A stretch of 9,364 bases of DNA from an uncultured Burkholderiales bacterium (GTDB lineage: Bacteria; Pseudomonadota; Gammaproteobacteria; Burkholderiales; Burkholderiaceae_E), in contig CAIXXI010000452.1 of NCBI GenBank assembly GCA_903923345.1, positions 1 to 9,364 of the forward strand, given 5' to 3'. The notes under the pieces were generated by a model that did not search any database, was not told the origin of the DNA, and saw only the letters and a program-made list of their open reading frames with translations. The position numbers were made by a program, and so were the translations under genes. Of this stretch, positions 1 through 5,791 are shown in pieces (the stretch's first letter is position 1; each line of letters starts with the position of its first letter).

Positions 1-10
1 GGCGGCGGCA

Positions 11-59
11 GGTCATGCTGACCGGTGGCTGCAGGCTCTGCGTGAGATGCCCTGCAGCC
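11..59. promoter_or_regulatory. Two inverted repeats upstream of the cNMP-binding gene
   Basis: Two perfect inverted repeats lie just ahead of the first gene. GGTCA-TGC-TGACC covers 11-23. GGCTGCAGG at 27-35 pairs with CCTGCAGCC at 51-59 across a 15-nt loop. The second ends 11 nt before the AGGAGG ribosome binding site at 71-76. They could be a regulator's operator, a leader hairpin, or the terminator of a gene left of the window. No T-run follows the larger stem, so a simple intrinsic terminator is not supported. The role is unknown. Confidence 0.3.
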
Positions 60-81
60 GAGGATCACGCAGGAGGCCGCG

Positions 82-675
82 ATGTCCCAAGCCCAGCAAC
101 TCGATGCCCAGCCCGGGACTGCCCGGGCCACCACAACGATTCGGACTTCTCCCCATGAGCGGCTGACCGCCTTGGGCCTGGTGCCGGTCGCCCGCGCCAC
201 TCAGTTCGCTGGCGACATCCAGGCGCTGATGGCGCGTACGCCCCTGTTTGCCGGTCTGGAGCCCAGCGAAACCCTCAGGCTGTGCGGCTTCATGTATGTC
301 TACGAGGCACCGCCCGGTGTGACGATGATCGCCGAGGGTGAGGCGGGTGACTTCATGATGATCCTGATGCAGGGCATGGTCGATGTCCTGCGCCGCAACC
401 GCTACAACCACCCAACCCGCATCGCGGTGGCACAGTCCGGGCATGCGCTGGGCGAGATGTCGATGTTCGACGGCGAACCGCGATTTGCCTCCTGCGTCAC
501 CCTGGGCACCTGCCGCATGACGGTCCTCACGCGCGACGCGCTCATGCTGGTGCTGCACGACGAACCCCGCCTGGGCAACAAGATCCTGCTCAAGCTGGTT
601 CAGCTGCTCTCGGACCGCCTGCGTCAGACCAGCGCGAAGCTGGTGAGCCACCTCGAGAGCGCACAGGGCGGCTGA
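82..675 (+). CDS. Stand-alone cyclic-nucleotide-binding-domain protein (Crp-type sensor without HTH)
   Basis: This 197-residue protein carries a single cNMP-binding (cupin-like beta-barrel) domain at about residues 48-165. The phosphate-binding-cassette pattern GEMSMFDGEPRFAS (residues 124-137) keeps the Glu (E125) and Arg (R134) that contact the ribose and phosphate in Crp and PKA regulatory subunits, so cAMP or cGMP binding is plausible. The C-terminus (about 160-190) is one helical stretch, like the helix after the barrel in Crp. The protein stops where Crp/Fnr proteins would begin their winged HTH, so it should not bind DNA by itself. The first 45 residues look disordered and basic/Thr-rich. 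ATG at 82 is supported by AGGAGG at 71-76 with 5-nt spacing. There is no signal peptide, so it is cytosolic. It lies 160 bp before the sigma-54 activator and could be a small regulatory adaptor. Its link to the downstream cluster is inferred only from position. Confidence 0.85.
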   Translation: MSQAQQLDAQPGTARATTTIRTSPHERLTALGLVPVARATQFAGDIQALMARTPLFAGLEPSETLRLCGFMYVYEAPPGVTMIAEGEAGDFMMILMQGMVDVLRRNRYNHPTRIAVAQSGHALGEMSMFDGEPRFASCVTLGTCRMTVLTRDALMLVLHDEPRLGNKILLKLVQLLSDRLRQTSAKLVSHLESAQGG

Positions 676-701
676 TCACAGCGGCGACCTGATCGGTGCG
701 C

Positions 702-717
702 TGGCACCGGGATGGCG
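702..717 (+). promoter_or_regulatory. Weak candidate sigma-54 promoter of the activator gene
   Basis: TGGCACCGGGATGGCG has a perfect -24 half (TGGCAC) and GG (703-704) to GC (715-716) spacing of exactly 12 bp. The -12 half is TGGC instead of TTGC. If used, transcription would start near 728 and leave a leader of about 108 nt before the ATG at 836. It is clearly poorer than the three matches further downstream and may be chance. Confidence 0.25.
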
Positions 718-756
718 CGTGGCCTTGCCTGCATCTGGTGCGAAGTCACCCTCGCA

Positions 757-773
757 AGTCGCTTGGGGCGACT
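757..773. repeat. 6-bp perfect inverted repeat AGTCGC-N5-GCGACT
   Basis: AGTCGC (757-762) and GCGACT (768-773) flank TTGGG in the 160-bp gap between the cNMP-binding gene and the activator gene. There is no T-run after it, so it reads better as a possible operator or small leader hairpin than as an intrinsic terminator. No known binding motif is recognised. Confidence 0.3.
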
Positions 774-835
774 GAAAGCACTCGGCATCGATCTTGCATC
801 GTGTGTTCATCCGCACCCGCGGACTGGAGATGCCG

Positions 836-2491
836 ATGTCCGCTCACCCGAGCACCGATGAACCGATTGCCTGGCACATGCAGGAAGTCCTGCTGATCCG
901 GGAGGTGGTTCGACTGCTCGGTCGCAGTGTCGAGCCGCATTTCGTGATTCGTCAGACCCTGCGACTCCTGTCCGAATGGGTGGGATTGAACCGGGGCAGG
1001 GTGCTGATGTGGGACGAACAGGAGGAAGTCCTGTCGATCCGGCATGCCTATGGCCTGACCGCGCAGGAGTCGGCGCGAGGTCGGTTCGTGCGGGGCGAGG
1101 GCGTCTGCGGACAGGTTTATCGCACCGGCTCGGCCCGGGTCATCCAGGACATCGATACCGAAGCGGAGTTTCTGGGCCGATCGGTTCAGCGCAGCACCCT
1201 GCCAGACGAGACGGTGTCATTCCTGGCCGTGCCGCTGCGCGAAGGCGAGCGGGTGATCGGCGTTCTGGCGGCTCACCGCCTGCGGCATCGCAAGCGAGCA
1301 ATCAACGATGACCTCGAGCTGCTGCAGACCGTCGGCACGATGCTCGGTCAGGTCATTCGGCTCAACGAGGAAATCAAGCGTCGCACCGAGCGGCTTGAAA
1401 CCGAAAACCGTGACCTGCGCGTGCGACTGGGCAGCCAGCTGCCCAATTTCGGCATTCTGGGCGACGCCCCTGTGCTGCGGGATTGCCTGGAGCAAGCCAG
1501 TCGCCTGGCTGCCGGAGACCTGACCGTGCTGCTGCTGGGTGAGTCAGGCACCGGCAAGGAACTCTTCGCGCGGGCCATCCATCAGACCAGCGAGCGCAGT
1601 GAGGGGCCCTTCGTCAAGGTCAACTGTGCGGCCATCCCGGAGAGCCTGTTCGAGTCGGAAATCTTCGGGCACGAGAAGGGGGCCTTCACCGGTGCGATCA
1701 GCGCGCAGCCTGGACGATTCGAACAGGCCGAAGGCGGGACACTCTTTCTGGATGAGGTGGGCGAGTTGCCGCTTTCAATGCAGGCCAAGCTGCTGCGGGT
1801 CCTGCAGGAGCGGGTCGTGGTGCGCCTGGGTGGCCGCAAGGAACTGCGACTGGACGTGCGCGTGGTGGCGGCCACCAATCGCGACTTGGCCGCGCAGGTG
1901 GCGAAAGGCGAATTCCGGCTCGACCTGTACTACCGGCTCTCGGTGCTGCCATTGCGACTGCCGGCCTTGCGTGAGCGCGCCCAGGACATCCCGATTCTGG
2001 TCCGCCATTACGCGCATGAGGCCTGCCTGGCCTGGCGGCGTGAGCCCGTTCGGTTCAGTGACCCGGCCCTGCGCCGAATGCAGGACCACCCCTGGCCTGG
2101 CAATGTGCGACAGCTTCAAAGCGTGGTCATGCGGCTGGTGATGCTGGCCCACGGCGGCCTGATCGACCTCGCCAGCGTCACCGCTCAATTGCTGGCAGAG
2201 CCTGATCCGCTCAGCCTGCGGCCCGCCGAATCCGGGCCGACAGGGCCGCTCCAGGCTGAGCCGGTCCTGGCGTCTGCGTCGGCGCATTCAGGCCTGAGCG
2301 AATTGATTCGCCCCTACGTCCCGGTGGCATCGACCGATCTCGCACGGGTCCGCGAGGCGCTCGAGCGCAGCGGTGGCAACCGGTCCCGAGCCGCCCAGTT
2401 GCTGGGTCTGACCCGACGCCAGTTCACCTACCGGCTTGAAAAACTGGGCTTGGGCTGTTCGGGTGGGGGTCCGGCAGACGCCCCTTTGTGA
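836..2491 (+). CDS. Sigma-54-dependent transcriptional activator, NifA-like (GAF / AAA+ / Fis HTH)
   Basis: This 551-residue enhancer-binding protein has the full three-domain layout. A GAF sensor domain spans about residues 25-175, followed by a charged coiled linker (about 176-200). The AAA+ domain (about 206-440) has Walker A GESGTGKE (235-242), the sigma-54-contacting GAFTGA loop (282-287), Walker B LFLDE ending D306-E307, and the R-finger region with YYRL and LPALRER. A Fis-type HTH lies at about 505-540 (GGNRSRAAQLLGLTRRQFTYRLEKLGL). All residues needed for ATP-driven open-complex formation at sigma-54 promoters are present. The Cys cluster of oxygen-sensitive NifA linkers is absent. 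I chose ATG 836 because GGAG at 826-829 gives 6-nt spacing; an in-frame TTG at 794 would only add 14 residues. The ligand of the GAF domain is unknown. Three good sigma-54 promoters downstream are the obvious targets (inference). It resembles NifA/AnfA/VnfA-type GAF activators, but no nif gene is present here. Confidence 0.93.
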   Translation: MSAHPSTDEPIAWHMQEVLLIREVVRLLGRSVEPHFVIRQTLRLLSEWVGLNRGRVLMWDEQEEVLSIRHAYGLTAQESARGRFVRGEGVCGQVYRTGSARVIQDIDTEAEFLGRSVQRSTLPDETVSFLAVPLREGERVIGVLAAHRLRHRKRAINDDLELLQTVGTMLGQVIRLNEEIKRRTERLETENRDLRVRLGSQLPNFGILGDAPVLRDCLEQASRLAAGDLTVLLLGESGTGKELFARAIHQTSERSEGPFVKVNCAAIPESLFESEIFGHEKGAFTGAISAQPGRFEQAEGGTLFLDEVGELPLSMQAKLLRVLQERVVVRLGGRKELRLDVRVVAATNRDLAAQVAKGEFRLDLYYRLSVLPLRLPALRERAQDIPILVRHYAHEACLAWRREPVRFSDPALRRMQDHPWPGNVRQLQSVVMRLVMLAHGGLIDLASVTAQLLAEPDPLSLRPAESGPTGPLQAEPVLASASAHSGLSELIRPYVPVASTDLARVREALERSGGNRSRAAQLLGLTRRQFTYRLEKLGLGCSGGGPADAPL

Positions 2492-2505
2492 ACATTTTGT
2501 CCAAT
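2490..2505 (-). promoter_or_regulatory. Putative activator-binding (enhancer) site 1
   Basis: Read on the minus strand this is ATTGGACAAAATGTTC, with a near-palindromic core GAACA-N3-TGTCC on the plus strand. It overlaps the stop codon of the activator gene. It matches site 2 at 14 of 16 positions in opposite orientation. The centres of the two cores are 32 bp apart, about three helical turns. The site lies near -108 relative to the predicted start of the OsmC operon, a normal place for a sigma-54 enhancer. Confidence 0.55.
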
Positions 2506-2518
2506 CTGGTGCGCTCGA

Positions 2519-2534
2519 ATTGAACAAAGTGTTC
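2519..2534 (+). promoter_or_regulatory. Putative activator-binding (enhancer) site 2
   Basis: ATTGAACAAAGTGTTC contains a perfect GAACA-AAG-TGTTC palindrome (2522-2534) and stands near -76 relative to the predicted OsmC operon start. Together with site 1 it forms an inverted pair of a 16-bp element, as expected for a dimeric Fis-HTH activator. The binder is probably the product of the gene immediately upstream, inferred from proximity. Confidence 0.6.
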
Positions 2535-2577
2535 GATTAACCACCGGATGGGTGCGTCGGGCGCGGGTTTGGCGGGC

Positions 2578-2593
2578 TGGCATGCGCTTTGCA
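2578..2593 (+). promoter_or_regulatory. Sigma-54 promoter of the OsmC operon
   Basis: TGGCATGCGCTTTGCA fits TGGCAY-N5-TTGCW at every conserved base, with GG at 2579-2580 and GC at 2591-2592 (12 bp apart). The predicted start is near 2604, giving a leader of about 56 nt to the ATG at 2660. A pair of palindromic enhancer-like sites lies 50-90 bp upstream, which makes the assignment strong. Confidence 0.85.
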
Positions 2594-2659
2594 GTAGCTG
2601 AGCCAGATGTGGCCGGCGCGTGCCTGGCTTCCTTCCAACCCTCATCAGGACACTTCTAC

Positions 2660-3208
2660 ATGTCAGCCCTTCCTCAGACCACCGTCGAAACCACCTGGGT
2701 CAAGCCGATCGACGCGGCCGGCCTGTCCGTCTTTGCTCAGAAGGGGCGCGACAACCCCAACTCGAAGGGCACAGTCCGCAGCAAGACCGTCTACGACGGC
2801 CAGTTCCGCTCCCTGACCTATGTCGGACATCACGCGCCGGTGGTGGTTGATGAGCCGCCTCATTTGTTTGGCCAGGACACCGCGCCTGCACCCTCCGAAA
2901 TTCTGCTGTCCGGACTGGGCGGCTGCCTGTGCGTGGGCATTCACGCGGTCGCCACCCATCGCGGCGTCAAGATTGCCCGCATGGAAGTGATGCTCGAGGG
3001 CGACATCGGCAATCCGTCAGCCTGGGGCGCCGGTGGCGCAAAGAAGGAGCCGCTGCAGATGGGCTTCCAGGCGGTTCGGGCTCAGATCGTTCTCGAGGCT
3101 GACGCACCGCGTGAGGTGCTCGAGGAAATCGTCCGTGATGCCGACTACGCCTCGCCGATGGCCAACTGCTTTCGCAATCCGATCCCGACTGACGTCCGGC
3201 TCGTCTGA
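2660..3208 (+). CDS. OsmC-family protein (peroxiredoxin-like / thiol redox)
   Basis: The 182-residue product has the OsmC/Ohr shape: an N-terminal beta region with a basic turn (SKTVYDGQFRSLTYVG), the central helix segment PSEILLSGLGGCLCVGIHAVATHRGV (residues 79-103, split here as PSEILLSGLGGC and LCVGIHAVATHRGV) and a C-terminal alpha/beta part. Family members reduce organic peroxides or bind small thiol compounds through two cysteines. Here C89 (with extra C91) occupies the first position. The second, normally in a CP-type motif, is displaced: SPMANC puts Ser at the usual Cys place and Cys at residue 170. Catalysis may therefore be altered. ATG 2660 has AGGA at 2647-2650; an upstream in-frame start near 2552 would precede the predicted transcription start, so it is rejected. 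It is the first gene of a sigma-54-driven operon, 14 nt before the flavoprotein gene. The role is probably protection from, or handling of, a reactive product of that enzyme (inference). Confidence 0.85.
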   Translation: MSALPQTTVETTWVKPIDAAGLSVFAQKGRDNPNSKGTVRSKTVYDGQFRSLTYVGHHAPVVVDEPPHLFGQDTAPAPSEILLSGLGGCLCVGIHAVATHRGVKIARMEVMLEGDIGNPSAWGAGGAKKEPLQMGFQAVRAQIVLEADAPREVLEEIVRDADYASPMANCFRNPIPTDVRLV

Positions 3209-3222
3209 CCAGAGACACGATC

Positions 3223-4353
3223 ATGGGCGCATCCGAACACACTTCCTTGTGCGTCGATCCTGACGCGCTGACGTCGAGCGTGCGACGCGTGCTCGATCCG
3301 CTGGTCGGTCGAATCGATCGCGAGGGCCTGTATCCGACCGATGCCCTGCGCGAGTTCGGTCGCCTGGGCGCGTTTCGTCATCACCTGGCCAGCCAGAGGC
3401 CCGACGCCCGCTGCGACATCGCTGCAGCGATCGATGCAATCGGCGCGATCGGACGCAGCTGCGGTTCCACGGCCTTCATGGCCTGGTGTCAGGATGCCTG
3501 CAGCTGGTATGTCGAGCAGGGTCGATCCGAGTCGCTGCGGCAGTCCCTGCTGCCCAAGCTGGCCAGCGCGCAGGTGCTGGCGGGTACTGGCATGTCCAAC
3601 CCGATGAAATCATTTGCCTCGATCGAGCAGCTCGCGCTTGAGGCTGAGCAGGTCGAGGGAGGCTTCATCGTCAATGGCAGGCTGCCCTGGGTGTCGAATC
3701 TGGGCGCCGATCATGTGTTTGGCACTGCGTTCCGGGTCGCCTCGGGGCCGAACGGTTCGAGCCGTGATGTCATGGCCCTGATCCACTGCAACTGGCCGGG
3801 CCTGACGATGAGTGAGGTGCCGTCATTCCTGGCGATGGACGGCACGGGCACGTATGGCCTGCAATTCGTCGACGTTTTTATCCCCGACGACCACATTCTG
3901 GCCGACCCGATCGGACCCTGGCTCAAGCGCATCCGCAATGGGTTCGTGTTGATGCAGGTGGGCATCGGCACCGGCATCATCGAAGGCTGCATCGAACTCA
4001 TGCGTGAGTCGAACCTGCGGCTGTCGCATGTCAATGCCTTTCTGGAAGACGGGCCGGATGAAATCGAAGACGAGCTGCTAGCACTGCGCCACAGAACAGG
4101 CCAGCTTGCGCAGGCGGTTCTGGATGATGCTGATTCGCAATTCGCCCAGGTCCTGACCGCGCGGTTGATGACCTCCGAGCTGACCCTGCGCGCCACCCAG
4201 TCGGCGATGCTGCATGCCGGTGCTGCCGGTTATGCGCTGGCCTCACCGGTGCAGCGGCGTCTGCGCGAAGGCTATTTCGTCGCGATCGTCACCCCGGCGA
4301 TCAAGCACCTTCGCAAGGAAATCGACCGCCTCATGAGATCGGGGGCTCGATGA
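3223..4353 (+). CDS. Acyl-CoA-dehydrogenase-fold flavoprotein, probable monooxygenase-like enzyme
   Basis: This 376-residue protein has the N-terminal helical, middle beta and C-terminal helical plan of the acyl-CoA dehydrogenase superfamily. The flavin-side motif GTGMSNP appears at 121-127, followed by the NGRLPWVSNLGADH segment (151-164). A C-terminal HAGAAGYALASPVQRRLREG region (331-350) corresponds to the conserved Gly-rich turn and Arg of the family. The position of the catalytic base in true dehydrogenases (IYEGT) reads IVTPA (355-359) by my alignment, so the Glu is missing. That argues against acyl-CoA alpha,beta-desaturation and toward the flavin-dependent monooxygenases or oxidases of this fold (DszC and SfnB/SfnC relatives). 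Such enzymes use reduced flavin, which the next gene could supply. Translation is likely coupled: the stop overlaps the next start (ATGA, 4350-4353). The start codon is preceded only by a weak AGAGA. The substrate is unknown. Confidence 0.8.
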   Translation: MGASEHTSLCVDPDALTSSVRRVLDPLVGRIDREGLYPTDALREFGRLGAFRHHLASQRPDARCDIAAAIDAIGAIGRSCGSTAFMAWCQDACSWYVEQGRSESLRQSLLPKLASAQVLAGTGMSNPMKSFASIEQLALEAEQVEGGFIVNGRLPWVSNLGADHVFGTAFRVASGPNGSSRDVMALIHCNWPGLTMSEVPSFLAMDGTGTYGLQFVDVFIPDDHILADPIGPWLKRIRNGFVLMQVGIGTGIIEGCIELMRESNLRLSHVNAFLEDGPDEIEDELLALRHRTGQLAQAVLDDADSQFAQVLTARLMTSELTLRATQSAMLHAGAAGYALASPVQRRLREGYFVAIVTPAIKHLRKEIDRLMRSGAR

Positions 4354-5741
4354 GTCCCACCAACAACCCGTCTGAAGCGCGAGGGCCGTCAGCCGAGCAG
4401 GCCTTCCGACGCTGGCTGTGCGAAGCCTGCGGGCTGATCTACGACGAGGCCCGCGGCGACCCCGACAGCGGCATCGCAGCAGGAACCCGCTTCGAAGACA
4501 TTCCTGACGATTGGACCTGCCCGGTCTGCGGCGTGGGCAAGGCCGACTTCAAGCCACTGGAGCCGGCGCCTGCGGCAGCTGCTGCCAGCGCACGGCAAAA
4601 AAAACCGGCCCTTCAAGCAGCGGCTGATGATCATGGCGTCGTGATCGTGGGCGCCGGGCTGGCCGGCTGGTCGACTGCCAGAGCCTTGCGGTCGGCCGGA
4701 TTCGACGGGCCGGTCTCAATCGTCACCGCCTGTGACGGCACGGTGTACTCCAAGCCGGCCCTGTCGGTGTGTGGTGGCAAGGGCATCGCCCTCGAAGCAT
4801 TGGCTCAGCAAACCGGCGCTGACCTGGCCGATGAACTCGGCGTACGCTTGCTGGCGCACACCTGGGCCATCGAGCTCGATGCGGCGCGCCGGCGGGTGCT
4901 GACCACCCGCGGCACCCTTCGATATCGCCATCTGGTGCTGGCCAGCGGCGCGCGTGCCCGTCGCCTGAATCTCGAGGGCCCCGGCAGCACCCGACTGTTC
5001 AGTGTCAACGACCTGCAGGCCTACCGAGCATTTCGTCAGGCTTTCGATGCCGCCACCGCGCGGGTCGAGGCCTCCGGCCGACCGGTTCGCCTGCTCATCA
5101 TCGGCGCCGGGCTGGTCGGCTGTGAATTCGCCAACGACCTGGCCAGTCTGGGAGCCCGTGTGACCTTGCTCGACACCGCGGCGTGGCCCCTGCAGGCACG
5201 CCTCGATCGACACAGCGGCGAGCAATTGCGCGATGCCCTGGCTGCTCAGGGCGTGTGGTTCGATCCGGGTGCCCGCCTGGGCCCGGTCTGTATCCCCGCC
5301 GGGGCGCCCGACTGTGCTTCGGTCCAGCTCGAATGGACCTCGGCCTGCGGCACGCGACAGGCCCGCGCCTTCGATCTGGGTCTCATGGCGGTGGGTGTCG
5401 AGGCCGAAGTGCGCGTCGCTGCCCGGGCCGGTCTGGCTGTTGGCCGCGGCATCGTGGTTGACCCCTGCTCGCTGCTTACATCAAACCCCGATATCTACGC
5501 GCTGGGTGACTGCGCTGAAATCAATGGGCAGCTCGGTTGCACGATCGAACCGATTCATCGACAGGCTCGAACGATTGCAGGTGAAATCACCGGAGCGCCG
5601 CAACCCTTTGCGGTGCACTCGCCGGTCTGGGTCGTCAAGACGCCCTGCCTGCCGATCACGATTCGAAGCGAAGGTGTCTCGGTGGGCTCGCCTGACTCAT
5701 CGGGTCGTCACAGCGAGGTGACGGCGGCAGACCCGGCCTGA
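4350..5741 (+). CDS. Rubredoxin fused to rubredoxin-reductase-type FAD/NAD(P)H oxidoreductase
   Basis: This 463-residue fusion starts with a complete rubredoxin domain (about 20-72) that binds iron through C24-x2-C27 (CEACGLIY) and C57-x2-C60 (CPVCG). An Ala/Pro-rich linker (about 72-95) follows. The rest is a two-dinucleotide-fold flavoprotein like AlkT/RubB: the FAD fold GAGLAG at 101-106, an NAD(P)H fold GAGLVG at 252-257, the FAD-closing motif YALGDCAE with G386-D387-C388, and a C-terminal PVWVVKTPCLP segment typical of rubredoxin reductases. The expected chemistry is NAD(P)H to FAD to rubredoxin iron to an acceptor. The adjacent flavoprotein, whose stop codon overlaps this start, is the obvious acceptor (inference). 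Rubredoxin and reductase are usually separate polypeptides. A run of eight A within the linker could permit slippage and release of rubredoxin alone. It is the last gene of the operon and is followed by a strong hairpin. Confidence 0.92.
   Translation: MSPTNNPSEARGPSAEQAFRRWLCEACGLIYDEARGDPDSGIAAGTRFEDIPDDWTCPVCGVGKADFKPLEPAPAAAAASARQKKPALQAAADDHGVVIVGAGLAGWSTARALRSAGFDGPVSIVTACDGTVYSKPALSVCGGKGIALEALAQQTGADLADELGVRLLAHTWAIELDAARRRVLTTRGTLRYRHLVLASGARARRLNLEGPGSTRLFSVNDLQAYRAFRQAFDAATARVEASGRPVRLLIIGAGLVGCEFANDLASLGARVTLLDTAAWPLQARLDRHSGEQLRDALAAQGVWFDPGARLGPVCIPAGAPDCASVQLEWTSACGTRQARAFDLGLMAVGVEAEVRVAARAGLAVGRGIVVDPCSLLTSNPDIYALGDCAEINGQLGCTIEPIHRQARTIAGEITGAPQPFAVHSPVWVVKTPCLPITIRSEGVSVGSPDSSGRHSEVTAADPA
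4597..4604 (+). other. A8 run (possible slippery site) in the domain linker
   Basis: Eight consecutive A occur in a GC-rich gene, read as CAA AAA AAA CCG (Q83-K84-K85-P86), which includes the heptamer A AAA AAA in the -1 slippery register. A -1 shift would meet TGA after eight further codons (ending at 4627), giving a rubredoxin-only product of about 93 residues. A 7-bp stem-loop (4629-4646, GATCATG-GCGT-CGTGATC, one G-U pair) lies downstream but is farther away than usual frameshift stimulators. This may simply be a Lys-Lys linker. Confidence 0.3.
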
Positions 5742-5745
5742 GTCG

Positions 5746-5769
5746 GTCGCTGCGCGTGTGCGCGGCGAC
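5746..5769. terminator. Hairpin between convergent genes, possible bidirectional terminator
   Basis: GTCGCTGCGC (5746-5755) pairs with GCGCGGCGAC (5760-5769) over a 4-nt GTGT loop: ten pairs, one of them G-U. It begins 4 nt after the stop of the rubredoxin-reductase fusion and lies in the 50-bp gap before the convergent rhodanese stop. A second small palindrome CGGCC-TCA-GGCCG (5769-5781) overlaps it. No T-run follows on either strand, so it would have to act as a weak or Rho-aided terminator or as an mRNA 3'-end stabiliser. Confidence 0.45.
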
Positions 5770-5791
5770 GGCCTCAGGCCGCGTGCCAGAT

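Noticed and set aside
26..42. Sigma-54-like TGGCTGCAGGCTCTGCG before the first gene
   Set aside because: GG to GC spacing is 13 bp, not 12, and the -24 half departs from TGGCA.
1775..2287. 170-codon minus-strand frame inside the activator gene
   Set aside because: Opposite a gene whose AAA+ and HTH motifs are intact; no ribosome binding site or family resemblance.
836..2491. Calling the activator NifA itself
   Set aside because: No nitrogenase genes are in view and the same GAF/AAA+/Fis layout occurs in many unrelated activators.
2552..2659. Upstream in-frame start for the OsmC protein
   Set aside because: It precedes the predicted sigma-54 transcription start near 2604, has no ribosome binding site, and adds residues outside the family; ATG 2660 has AGGA upstream.
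3223..4353. Naming the flavoprotein as an acyl-CoA dehydrogenase of fatty-acid oxidation
   Set aside because: No catalytic-Glu motif, no ETF, thiolase or CoA ligase genes nearby, and the operon supplies a rubredoxin reductase instead.
4716..5225. 169-codon minus-strand frame inside the rubredoxin-reductase gene
   Set aside because: Shadow of the intact flavoprotein; no recognisable domain or start signal.
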